From JAZGGS01 sp963714405 (GTDB taxonomy: Bacteria > Bacteroidota > Ignavibacteria > Ignavibacteriales > Ignavibacteriaceae), in contig CAVQOH010000002.1 of assembly GCA_963714405.1 (NCBI GenBank), positions 1,116,001 to 1,180,000 of the forward strand: DNA of 64,000 bases. The letters run 5' to 3'. The translations under genes were made by a program, and so were the position numbers. Shown piece by piece: positions 1-7,502 of this stretch; the first letter of the stretch is position 1, and every line of letters starts with the position of its first letter. The notes beneath the pieces were generated by a model. It worked only from the letters and a program-made list of their open reading frames with translations, had not been told where the DNA came from and ran no database searches.

Positions 1-1
1 T

Positions 2-1042
2 TTTCTAGTTGGAGATGTTCCTCCACCACTGCCTGAAATGAATTCACGTGCAAATGAATCTGTTTCATGCGATTTATGTCATACAATTACTGGATTTCAG
101 GGTGATGTACCGTACAACTTTAATTTTATAAGCGAACCTGGCAATGTTAAATATGGGCCGAGAGGAACAGGTGAATCGCCGGAACATGAAATTTCAAAAT
201 CAGATTTTCTTACAACTGGGGATTTTTGCGGAACCTGTCATAACGAGATGAGTCCATACGGAGTATGGGTAAAATCAACTCATCTTGAATGGAAAGATGG
301 ACCTTATTCAAAAGAGGGAGTAGTTTGCCAAACCTGCCACATGACACAAGCGGATGGTTATTCTGCTGATATGGGAGAAAAATATCCGAATGTTTGGCAG
401 CATTTATTTCACGGTGCACACGATCCTGGAAAAGTTAAAGGAACAATTGAATTACGAATTCATCCAGATATAAATGAAGCAGAGCCAGGTGAAACGATTA
501 AATTTACTGTGGCTTTATTTAATCAGAAAACGGGGCATAAGTTTCCCAGTGGTTCTGTTGAAGATAGAATTGTTTGGATGCATGTAGAAGCAGTTGATGC
601 AGAAGGAAAAGTATATCATCTGCCTGTTGATAAAAAAGGATTTGAAGGTGAGGAATATACTATTGCAAGTGATGTGTTAGCCTACCAGGATATGGGAATA
701 GCTTTGGATGATCCAAACTTTGAGGGAGTGCAAAGAGATGGGGTCCCAATTGGTGATAGAATTTTCAGAATGCCATACTTTGATCCTCAAGGCAGGATGA
801 CTATTCAGCAATGGAATACAGCATCATTAGGAGTTGATTACAGAATAGGACCAAGAGAAACAAAACTTGAAACCTTAACTTTTGATCTTCCGTTTGAAAT
901 TGCACCCGGCAACTTAACCGTAACGGCGGTACTGAATTATCAAAAATTAGTAAAACCGGTTGCAGAACTATTAGGTGTGCCGGAAGAAGCTGAAATTGTA
1001 AAAGTAAATGAACACTCAACATTTGTATCGGTATTACCATAA
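2..1042 (+). CDS. Multiheme c-type cytochrome, 5' end missing
   Basis: The frame is open from the first bases of the window, so the gene starts upstream and the first visible Met (base 38) is probably internal. Numbered from that Met, three heme-binding CxxCH motifs are visible: CDLCH near residue 11, CGTCH near 64 and CQTCH near 97. A heme-free C-terminal domain of about 230 residues follows, containing TGHKFPSG near residue 165, a motif seen in multiheme cytochromes of the c554/hydroxylamine-oxidoreductase type. More hemes and a signal peptide may lie upstream. It is probably an exported electron-transfer protein. The next gene, about 100 bp downstream on the same strand, is also a c-type cytochrome, which suggests one respiratory module. 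The donor and acceptor cannot be told from this fragment. Confidence 0.85.
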   Translation, partial: FLVGDVPPPLPEMNSRANESVSCDLCHTITGFQGDVPYNFNFISEPGNVKYGPRGTGESPEHEISKSDFLTTGDFCGTCHNEMSPYGVWVKSTHLEWKDGPYSKEGVVCQTCHMTQADGYSADMGEKYPNVWQHLFHGAHDPGKVKGTIELRIHPDINEAEPGETIKFTVALFNQKTGHKFPSGSVEDRIVWMHVEAVDAEGKVYHLPVDKKGFEGEEYTIASDVLAYQDMGIALDDPNFEGVQRDGVPIGDRIFRMPYFDPQGRMTIQQWNTASLGVDYRIGPRETKLETLTFDLPFEIAPGNLTVTAVLNYQKLVKPVAELLGVPEEAEIVKVNEHSTFVSVLP

Positions 1043-1141
1043 CAAATTATTCCTCAGGGAAATTAATTTTGGGGTCGTTTATATTTTTGAAAATGCCGAA
1101 CTAATTTTTTTACGATATTATAAAATACTAAAGGATAAAAA

Positions 1142-2329
1142 ATGAAAAAGATTTTTACTTACTCGTTTTCCGTATCAATTCTATTATTAATTGTAGCAAG
1201 TGATATTCTCGCAATTCCAGCCTTTGCAAGAAAATATAATATGTCCTGCAAAACCTGTCATTCACCAATTCCGTATTTAAAAGATTATGGAGAAGAATTT
1301 GCTGGAAACGGATTTCAGTTAAGTGATAAAGATGCACCTCGGTATTTTGTTAATACTGGCGACGACAAACTTGATCTGATAAGAGATTTCCCGCTCGCAG
1401 TTAGAATTCAGGGATTTGCCACATACAATCGCGAAAATGAAGAGCGATTTGATATTGGTAGTCCAACAGCATTTAAAATAATGTCTGGTGGGGAAATTAC
1501 TAAAGATGCAGCTTATTATGTTTATTATATTTTAGAAAACGGCGAGGTTGGAAAAATTGAAGATGCATGGTTCATGTTAAATAATCTTTTTGATACTGAA
1601 CTTGATTTCTTTATTGGTCAATTCCAGGTTTCTGATCCGTTATTTAAAAGAGAATTAAGATTAACTAACGAAGATTACATTATCTATAAAGTACGTCCCG
1701 GTGATTCTGGTATTGATCTTACATACGATAGAGGAATTATGCTTACGTATTCACTGCCGAGCAGCACTGATATTATTTTTGAATTAGTAAATGGTACAGG
1801 CATTGGAGAACTGTATTCAAATAAATTCTTTGATAAAGATAATTATAAAAATTTGGTTGGAAGAATTTCACAGGGAATTGGAGATCATTTTAGATTGGGT
1901 GCCTTAGGTTATTGGGGAAATGAAGAAAACGAAGGGTACCGAATTGGTGAGGATTTTATTTATCCCAAAAATGAAGTTTTGATTTTAGGCGGAGATGCAA
2001 CGGTAAAATTTGATCCATTAGAGCTAAATATACAATATGTTCAAAGAGATGATGATAATCCTTATTTCTATTATGAAAGAATTGAGAAAGTAAAAACGCG
2101 TGGTGGATTTGTTGAACTTATCTTCCGGCCAAATGGAGATGAAAGTGATTGGTATGCAGCAGCAGTTTACAACCAGGTAAATTCAGATGATAAGGAAATC
2201 GAATACAAAACTTTTGCAGCTCATATAGGATATTTGCTAAGCAGAAATATTCGTATTATTGGTGAATATGGTTTCAATATTAAAGATGAATTTAGTTTCT
2301 TTGATATTGGTTTTATAACTGCTTTTTAA
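1142..2329 (+). CDS. Monoheme cytochrome fused to an outer-membrane beta-barrel (Cyc2-like architecture)
   Basis: The 395-residue protein begins with a signal peptide (about residues 1-24). IPAFARKYNMSCKTCH then places one heme motif at residues 36-40. The rest is rich in alternating polar/aromatic strands and ends in Phe (GFITAF), as expected of an outer-membrane barrel. One N-terminal heme directly before a porin is the architecture of Cyc2 iron oxidases and of related cytochrome-porin proteins; the PAFAR...SCxxCH context is typical of that group. It follows a multiheme cytochrome gene, so an electron conduit across the outer membrane is a reasonable inference. At 395 residues it is at the short end for Cyc2. 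Iron oxidation is not shown by the sequence; it could be a related porin of unknown role. Confidence 0.7.
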   Translation: MKKIFTYSFSVSILLLIVASDILAIPAFARKYNMSCKTCHSPIPYLKDYGEEFAGNGFQLSDKDAPRYFVNTGDDKLDLIRDFPLAVRIQGFATYNRENEERFDIGSPTAFKIMSGGEITKDAAYYVYYILENGEVGKIEDAWFMLNNLFDTELDFFIGQFQVSDPLFKRELRLTNEDYIIYKVRPGDSGIDLTYDRGIMLTYSLPSSTDIIFELVNGTGIGELYSNKFFDKDNYKNLVGRISQGIGDHFRLGALGYWGNEENEGYRIGEDFIYPKNEVLILGGDATVKFDPLELNIQYVQRDDDNPYFYYERIEKVKTRGGFVELIFRPNGDESDWYAAAVYNQVNSDDKEIEYKTFAAHIGYLLSRNIRIIGEYGFNIKDEFSFFDIGFITAF

Positions 2330-2410
2330 TAAAAAATTGGACTTTAAATTGTTTTTCACTTATTCTATTTTTCAGCTTTGCACACCAAATCAATTAAATA
2401 GAAATATTAA

Positions 2411-3370
2411 ATGAAAGATTTTCAATATTCCGATTTACCAGAACCGCATCGTGCAAGGACAAAAGAAATTTTAAAAACTCATCCTGAAGTTAGAAAGCTA
2501 ATTACCAGAACTCCTGCAAGTTTTTTGATAATATTTTTTGTGGTATCTCTTCAACTTGCAATTGCTTTTTTACTTAAAGAGCAACCTTGGTGGGCTGCAT
2601 TAATTGCTGCATTTCTTGTGGGTGCATTTGCAAACCATACTTGCTATGTTTTAATCCATGAAGCTGCACATAATCTCATCTTTAAAAAGAAAGCACTGAA
2701 TTACATTGCAGGTATAATTGCAGATATACCTAATGTTATCCCAAGTTCAGTTTCTTTCAGAAGCTATCACTTAAAACATCATAGTTACCAGGGAGATTAT
2801 TATCAGGATGCTGATCTTGCAAGTAAGTGGGAAGCAAAATTAATTGGTAGTTCCTTTATTGGTAAAGCAATTTGGGAATTGTTCTTCCCTCTTTTCCAGG
2901 GATTTCGACCACCCAGATTAAAGGGAATCCAGTTTATGAATTTGTGGACCATAGTAAACTGGATTGTGATTTTTGGAATTGATGCAGTGGTGATTATTTT
3001 TCTTGGACCTGTTTCTTTTTTATACCTGGTGTTTTCTTTCTTTTTTTCAATTGGCTTTCATCCGCTTGGTGCAAGGTGGATACAAGAACATTATCTTGTT
3101 GCTCCACCTCAGGAAACTTATAGTTATTATGGGCCACTAAATTATGTTGCTCTTAATGTTGGCTACCATAATGAACATCACGATTTTCAATCAATTCCCT
3201 GGAATAAGCTTCCAGAATTAAAAAGAACCGCACCTGAATTTTATGATAATCTTGTTTATCATAAATCCTGGTTTAAACTTTGGATAAAATTTTTACTTGA
3301 TCCAGATATTTCTCTTTTTTCAAGAATGGTTCGCAGGAGTGAGGATAATTTAAATGTTGATAAAGCCTAA
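2411..3370 (+). CDS. Membrane fatty-acid/sphingolipid desaturase, delta-4 (DEGS) like
   Basis: A 319-residue integral-membrane di-iron desaturase with the three histidine boxes: HEAAH (residues 83-87), HLKHH (120-124) and HNEHH (253-257). Around the third box the text matches the eukaryotic dihydroceramide delta-4 desaturase family closely: ETYSYYGPLN, NVGYHNEHHDF, FYDNLVYHKSW and a final SRMVRR. The N-terminus (DLPEPHRARTKEIL, HPEVRKL) also fits the short lipid-desaturase N-terminal domain of that family. Hydrophobic segments lie near residues 36-80, 180-215 and around the boxes. Known family members insert a 4,5-trans double bond into the sphingoid base. Here the substrate could be a bacterial sphingolipid or another acyl lipid. 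No serine palmitoyltransferase is present in the window. Confidence 0.82.
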   Translation: MKDFQYSDLPEPHRARTKEILKTHPEVRKLITRTPASFLIIFFVVSLQLAIAFLLKEQPWWAALIAAFLVGAFANHTCYVLIHEAAHNLIFKKKALNYIAGIIADIPNVIPSSVSFRSYHLKHHSYQGDYYQDADLASKWEAKLIGSSFIGKAIWELFFPLFQGFRPPRLKGIQFMNLWTIVNWIVIFGIDAVVIIFLGPVSFLYLVFSFFFSIGFHPLGARWIQEHYLVAPPQETYSYYGPLNYVALNVGYHNEHHDFQSIPWNKLPELKRTAPEFYDNLVYHKSWFKLWIKFLLDPDISLFSRMVRRSEDNLNVDKA

Positions 3371-3381
3371 AAGAAAAGTAA

Positions 3382-3867
3382 ATGGAAAGCAGTAACCTAA
3401 TTTGCATAAGATGCGATTTTCAGGTGGATAAGAATTCTGATTTTTGCCCCAGATGCGGAAAACTGTTTATAGAAAATGTTAAATGTGAAAATCATTCACA
3501 TATTGATGCGACGGGTGTTTGTGTAATTTGCAGAGTCCCATTTTGCAGTAATGATGGTGATCAGGTAAATAATGTTTTTCTGTGTGTTGATCATAATGGA
3601 TATGAAATTTACCAAGGGATGGCAAGAGTTTTTGGTACTTCAGATGAAGTTCAAATTCAGTATGTAAAAAATTATCTCGAAGAAAATAATTTTCATCCAT
3701 TTGTCTATTCAAGAAAATCATCACCTATGCACTTAGGCGGCACTGATTATTCCTTGTTCCGTGCATCCGGAGATTTTAACGGTCGCATCATAAATGAAAT
3801 AAAACTCATGCTTCCATGCGGTGAAATTTTAGAGGCAAAAGAAAAATTGGAAAATCTCAATCTGTAA
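3382..3867 (+). CDS. Zinc-ribbon / B-box-like protein with a DUF2007-like C-terminus
   Basis: A 161-residue cytoplasmic protein without signal peptide. Residues 8-27 hold a zinc ribbon (CIRC...CPRC). A second Cys/His cluster follows (CENHSH...CVICRVPFC...CVDH, about 34-70) that resembles a B-box zinc finger. The last 85 residues resemble the DUF2007 'putative signal transducing' fold (VQIQYVKNYLEENNFHPFVYS). It starts 11 bases after the desaturase and is probably cotranscribed with it. No enzymatic motif was seen. The function is unknown; metal binding is the only property the sequence supports well. Confidence 0.7.
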   Translation: MESSNLICIRCDFQVDKNSDFCPRCGKLFIENVKCENHSHIDATGVCVICRVPFCSNDGDQVNNVFLCVDHNGYEIYQGMARVFGTSDEVQIQYVKNYLEENNFHPFVYSRKSSPMHLGGTDYSLFRASGDFNGRIINEIKLMLPCGEILEAKEKLENLNL

Positions 3868-3975
3868 AACAGAACCCACAGATCTTCACCTTCTCGAATT
3901 TAGGAAAAATAATTTATCTCCTCTTCTTAGATTTGATAATAAATGATGATAATTTGCCTTAAAATGGCCATATAG

Positions 3976-4004
3976 TATATATTGCGCTGGCATATATATT
4001 GCGC
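3976..4004. repeat. Direct repeat TATATATTGCGC x2 upstream of the oxidoreductase operon
   Basis: The 12-mer TATATATTGCGC occurs at 3976-3987 and again at 3993-4004, 17 bases apart start to start. It lies 47 bases upstream of the first gene of the 2-oxoacid:ferredoxin oxidoreductase operon. The GC-containing core stands out in AT-rich intergenic DNA. It could be a tandem operator for that operon; the regulator is unknown. Confidence 0.4.
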
Positions 4005-4050
4005 CAAGCACAATGCAAAAATCATTATTAATCAAAATTAAAGTACTAAA

Positions 4051-4299
4051 ATGATTAAAGGAACAGTAAAAATTGATGGCAAAATTTGCAAAGGATGTGA
4101 ACTTTGCATTATTTCCTGCCCACAGGAGGGGCTTCAACTATCTGCACAATTTAATGATAAGGGTTACAGGTTTGTGGAGCTGATAGAGGATAACTGCACT
4201 GGCTGTACAAACTGTGCACTGGTTTGCCCTGAAGCTGCCATAACTGTTTATCGCCAACCCAAAAAAGCTAAAAAAACAACAGAGAAAAAAGCTGGTTAG
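4051..4299 (+). CDS. korD: 2-oxoacid:ferredoxin oxidoreductase, ferredoxin-like delta subunit
   Basis: An 82-residue 2x[4Fe-4S] protein with CKGCELCIISCP (from residue 13) and CTGCTNCALVCP, followed by a short lysine-rich tail. It is the electron-carrier subunit of the four-subunit 2-oxoacid:ferredoxin oxidoreductases and heads an operon in the order delta, alpha, beta, gamma. In 2-oxoglutarate synthase (KorDABC) these proteins join CoA, 2-oxoglutarate and ferredoxin, and in Chlorobi-type bacteria they can run in the reductive TCA direction. The same set is sometimes annotated as a branched-chain (Vor) enzyme; the sequence alone does not settle the substrate. Confidence 0.85.
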   Translation: MIKGTVKIDGKICKGCELCIISCPQEGLQLSAQFNDKGYRFVELIEDNCTGCTNCALVCPEAAITVYRQPKKAKKTTEKKAG

Positions 4300-4337
4300 T
4301 CTGTAAAAATTAATTTTTGCATAAAGGTTTTATAATT

Positions 4338-5432
4338 ATGGAAGATAAAAAAAATAAAATAGGTGAAGCCCGGTTAATGAAAGGAAACGAAGCACTTGCT
4401 GAGGCTGCCATCCGCGCTAATATTGATGCATACTTTGGTTACCCGATAACTCCGCAATCGGAAATTTTAGAATACCTTGAAAGGGAAATTCCTAAAAGGC
4501 AGGGATTGGTTTTACAAGCAGAAAGTGAAATAGCTTCTATAAATATGATTTATGGTGCTGCCGGAGCAGGTGCAAGAGTTATGACATCATCATCTTCACC
4601 CGGAATAAGTTTAATGCAGGAAGGATTATCTTACATAGCATCAGCACAGCTTCCATGCCTGGTTGTTAATGTGGTTAGAGGTGGCCCTGGATTGGGAACG
4701 ATACAACCATCACAAGGTGATTACTTTCAGGCAACAAAAGGAGGAGGACATGGAGATTATCATTTAATAGTGCTTGCACCTTCCTCAGTTCAGGAAATGG
4801 CTGATTTTGTTTTTGAAGGATTTCGCTTAGCAGAAAAATATCGCAATCCTGCAATGATATTAACAGATGGTGCACTTGGACAGATGATGGAAAAAGTTGT
4901 GCTGCCGGAGGAAGGTTCACTTAAACAACCCGAAACTCCATGGGCTACAACGGGTAAACCTGAATCGAGAGATCATAATATAATTACATCTTTATTTATC
5001 CAGCCTGAAAAAATGGAAGAAGTAAATCATGAATTACAGGAAAAGTATAAAAAAATACAGCAGGAAGTTCGCTTTGAAGAGATAATGACTGATGATGCAA
5101 AAATTATACTCGTTGCATTTGGTTTGTCAGCCCGTATTTGCCAAAAAGCAGTAGATATCTTAAGAGAAAAAGGAATTAAAGTTGGATTGCTAAGACCCAT
5201 AACTCTTTACCCATTCCCTTACAAAAAATTACTCGATCTTTCTGAACAGGTTGATTTTATGATGTCTGTTGAAATGAATGCTGGACAGATGGTTCAGGAT
5301 GTGAAGCTTGCAGTTGAAGGCAAGATTCCTGTTTTTTTTAAAGGAAGAATGGGTGGAATGATACCAACGCCGGAAGATATCGCCCAAGAAATTGAGATAA
5401 TAATTGAAAAACAAAGTGTACCTCAAGTTTAG
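4338..5432 (+). CDS. korA: 2-oxoacid:ferredoxin oxidoreductase, alpha subunit
   Basis: A 364-residue alpha subunit with the N-terminal pyrimidine-binding domain of ThDP enzymes (MKGNEALAEAAIRAN, YFGYPITPQSEILEYLE) and the C-terminal transketolase-like domain (LLRPITLYPFP, VEMNAGQMVQDV). The ATG at 4338 is preferred over one at 4317 because AAAGG at 4324-4328 is correctly spaced for it. It works with the beta subunit to decarboxylate a 2-oxoacid oxidatively to the acyl-CoA. The substrate may be 2-oxoglutarate (Kor) or branched-chain 2-oxoacids (VorB is the usual automatic label for this type of alpha subunit). It sits 38 bases after the ferredoxin subunit. Confidence 0.88.
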   Translation: MEDKKNKIGEARLMKGNEALAEAAIRANIDAYFGYPITPQSEILEYLEREIPKRQGLVLQAESEIASINMIYGAAGAGARVMTSSSSPGISLMQEGLSYIASAQLPCLVVNVVRGGPGLGTIQPSQGDYFQATKGGGHGDYHLIVLAPSSVQEMADFVFEGFRLAEKYRNPAMILTDGALGQMMEKVVLPEEGSLKQPETPWATTGKPESRDHNIITSLFIQPEKMEEVNHELQEKYKKIQQEVRFEEIMTDDAKIILVAFGLSARICQKAVDILREKGIKVGLLRPITLYPFPYKKLLDLSEQVDFMMSVEMNAGQMVQDVKLAVEGKIPVFFKGRMGGMIPTPEDIAQEIEIIIEKQSVPQV

Positions 5433-5461
5433 CCTAAGGAATTTGAATAGGAGATAAAAAT

Positions 5462-6259
5462 ATGTCAATCGAAAGACCATCAACTCACGATTTTCCTCCG
5501 GAAGCAGAAGGAATGGATCTTGTTTATTGCAGACCTGAAACATTAACAGATTTACCTTTCCATTATTGCCCCGGCTGTGCGCACAGTGTTGTACATCGTG
5601 TTTTAATGGAAGTTGTTGATGAGCTTAACATCCAGGATAAAACAATCGGCGTTGCACCCGTTGGATGTTCTGTTTTTGCATATCACTACATGAATGTTGA
5701 TATGCAAGAAGCTGCGCACGGAAGAGCAACTGCAGTTGCAACCGGGATAAAAAGAGTATTGCCTGAACGCTATGTTTTTTCTTACCAGGGTGATGGTGAT
5801 CTTGCTGCAATTGGTACAGCAGAAACAATTCATACCGTTAACAGAGGAGAAAATATCTTAATGGTGTTTATAAACAATGGTATTTACGGAATGACCGGCG
5901 GACAAATGGCTCCAACAACTTTAATTGGGCAGGTAACAACTACATCACCTTATGGCAGGGAATCTGAGATGGTTGGTCACCCAATTAAAATCGCCGATAT
6001 GCTGGTTCAGTTACCGGGTGCTTATTATGTTACACGCCAGGCAGTTCATACAGCAAATGCGGTACGAAAGCTAAAAAAAGCATTTGTAAAATCTTTTAAT
6101 TACCAGAAGGACAAGAAAGGAACCTGTTTTGTAGAAGTTGTTTCCAATTGTCCTTCAGGATGGAAGATGACACCGGTTGAATCAATAAAATATATTGAAG
6201 AACATATGTTTCCAGTTTATCCCTTGGGAGATCTGAAAGCACCGGGTGTTAGTAAATAA
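5462..6259 (+). CDS. korB: 2-oxoacid:ferredoxin oxidoreductase, beta subunit (ThDP-binding)
   Basis: A 265-residue catalytic subunit. FHYCPGCAHS near residues 30-40 supplies the cysteines typical of this subunit. GDGDLAAIGTAETIH followed by NNGIYGMTGGQMAPTT is the ThDP/Mg binding motif (GDG ... NN). It starts 29 bases after the alpha gene, with GGAG upstream at 5450. It forms the active site with the alpha subunit and passes electrons to the delta ferredoxin. It is full length with no anomaly. Confidence 0.9.
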   Translation: MSIERPSTHDFPPEAEGMDLVYCRPETLTDLPFHYCPGCAHSVVHRVLMEVVDELNIQDKTIGVAPVGCSVFAYHYMNVDMQEAAHGRATAVATGIKRVLPERYVFSYQGDGDLAAIGTAETIHTVNRGENILMVFINNGIYGMTGGQMAPTTLIGQVTTTSPYGRESEMVGHPIKIADMLVQLPGAYYVTRQAVHTANAVRKLKKAFVKSFNYQKDKKGTCFVEVVSNCPSGWKMTPVESIKYIEEHMFPVYPLGDLKAPGVSK

Positions 6260-6285
6260 TTTTTAATTGAATAAAGGAATTTAAA

Positions 6286-6849
6286 ATGCAAACAGCTCAC
6301 GAAATTATTTGTGCAGGATTTGGAGGGCAAGGTGTTCTTTCTATGGGAAGCATCATTGCCTATTCTGGTATGAATGAAGGGAAAGAAGTAAGCTGGATGC
6401 CATCATACGGACCAGAAATGCGCGGGGGAACAGCCAACTGTATTGTAATTGTATCAGATAACAGGATAAGTTCACCAATCATTACAAAATTTGATACTGC
6501 AATAGTTCTTAATCAACCATCTCTTGATAAATTTGAAAATGCTGTCAAACCCGGGGGTTTACTTTTATACGAGAAATCAACCATAATACACCCACCGAAA
6601 CGTACTGATATTGATGTGGTTTGCATAGCGGCTATTGAAGAAGCTGATAAACTGCAAGCAAAGCAGGTCGCGAACATGGTAATGGTTGGTGCATTTCTCG
6701 AAAAGCGTCCATTAGTAAAAATAGAAACCATAGTTGATACATTAAAAAAAGCATTACCAGAACATCGGCATAATTTAATTCCACTAAATGAAAAAGCACT
6801 TGTGCGAGGTAAAGAACTTGTTTCTGAAATTGCAAAGGTATCAGCTTGA
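6286..6849 (+). CDS. korC: 2-oxoacid:ferredoxin oxidoreductase, gamma subunit
   Basis: A 187-residue gamma subunit with the signature GFGGQGVLSMGSIIAYSGM near the N-terminus and WMPSYGPEMRGGTANC around residue 45, both standard for pyruvate/2-oxoglutarate ferredoxin oxidoreductase gamma domains. It completes the delta-alpha-beta-gamma operon. AAAGG at 6275-6279 serves as ribosome binding site. Its usual role is structural, supporting CoA use in the complex. Confidence 0.88.
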   Translation: MQTAHEIICAGFGGQGVLSMGSIIAYSGMNEGKEVSWMPSYGPEMRGGTANCIVIVSDNRISSPIITKFDTAIVLNQPSLDKFENAVKPGGLLLYEKSTIIHPPKRTDIDVVCIAAIEEADKLQAKQVANMVMVGAFLEKRPLVKIETIVDTLKKALPEHRHNLIPLNEKALVRGKELVSEIAKVSA

Positions 6850-6867
6850 TTTTCATTCAGATAAATT

Positions 6868-7149
6868 ATGAGATTAATGATGACAGATTATAATTCACAA
6901 TGCCAGCATGCCTGCAAAAACACCTGCGCATCTTTAAATGAAGCTCTGCGCAAAGAAACTGCAATGATAAAATTTTATGAGGGGATGTTAGATGAATGTA
7001 AAATTCCCGAAGTGAAAACATTTATGGATGAGCTGGTTGATGATAAAAGGAAGATAATTCTGAGGTTAATCTCAAAGCTTAACGAAATTCACGTTCGGTC
7101 TCAGACAATTGATGGGATTGCCAGAAGTTTTGATGATGGTGATGCATAA
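6868..7149 (+). CDS. Small helical protein, ferritin-like hairpin, unknown function
   Basis: A 93-residue protein at the end of the oxidoreductase operon, 18 bases after the gamma subunit. The N-terminus has three cysteines (CQHACKNTC). The rest is predicted to be two amphipathic helices (LNEALRKETAMIKFYEGML ... VKTFMDELVDDKRKIILRLI), in the style of small ferritin/rubrerythrin-like hairpins. No metal-ligand set is complete. Met codons at 6868, 6877 and 6880 could all serve as start; no strong ribosome binding site decides. The function is unknown. Confidence 0.6.
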   Translation: MRLMMTDYNSQCQHACKNTCASLNEALRKETAMIKFYEGMLDECKIPEVKTFMDELVDDKRKIILRLISKLNEIHVRSQTIDGIARSFDDGDA

Positions 7150-7188
7150 AAGGAAAATTCATCAAATTATTGCATATAATAAGTCTGA

Positions 7189-7219
7189 TTGACATCCCAC
7201 TAAAGATTATTTATATTTG
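7189..7219 (+). promoter_or_regulatory. Bacteroidota-type promoter of tRNA-fMet
   Basis: TTG at 7189-7191 and TATATTTG at 7212-7219, separated by 20 bases, match the -33 TTG / -7 TAnnTTTG promoter of Bacteroidota. The tRNA begins 36 bases downstream. Confidence 0.65.
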
Positions 7220-7254
7220 CACTCTAATTTTTATAATTAGTTAAAAATTTACAT

Positions 7255-7327
<73 letters not shown>

Positions 7328-7333
7328 CTAGAT

Positions 7334-7367
7334 AAGGTTGAAAATGAAATGTTTTCAACCTTTTTTT
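7334..7367 (+). terminator. Terminator of tRNA-fMet, near-copy of 22867-22899
   Basis: The stem AAGGTTGAAAA / TTTTCAACCTT (11 bp) is followed by a T run. The same stem with two changes in the loop side recurs at 22867-22899, so the pair may be the two junctions of an inserted segment. Confidence 0.75.
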
Positions 7368-7388
7368 ATGTCCAGCCAGTTACTTAGT

Positions 7389-7450
7389 CTTTCAGAAATT
7401 TGCTCTTGAAAGTCGATTTCTGAAAAATCTTTCAGAAATTCTTTCAGAAC
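7389..7450. repeat. Cluster of CTTTCAGAAATT repeats before the recombinase gene
   Basis: CTTTCAGAAATT occurs at 7389-7400 and 7429-7440, CTTTCAGAA again at 7441-7449, and an inverted ATTTCTGAAA at 7416-7425. The spacing and the position between a tRNA and a tyrosine recombinase gene fit recombinase arm-type or excision-factor binding sites, or an autoregulatory operator. Confidence 0.5.
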
Positions 7451-7502
7451 TTTTCTATTACTTCTAACTACCTCTGAATGATGCTAAGCATCAGGAGGTC
7501 AG

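Noticed and set aside
801..1040. Long minus-strand frames opposite real genes (for example 801-1040, 5229-5543, 20491-20823, 26553-26906)
   Set aside because: They lie within strong coding genes, lack ribosome binding sites and show leucine/phenylalanine-rich antisense composition.
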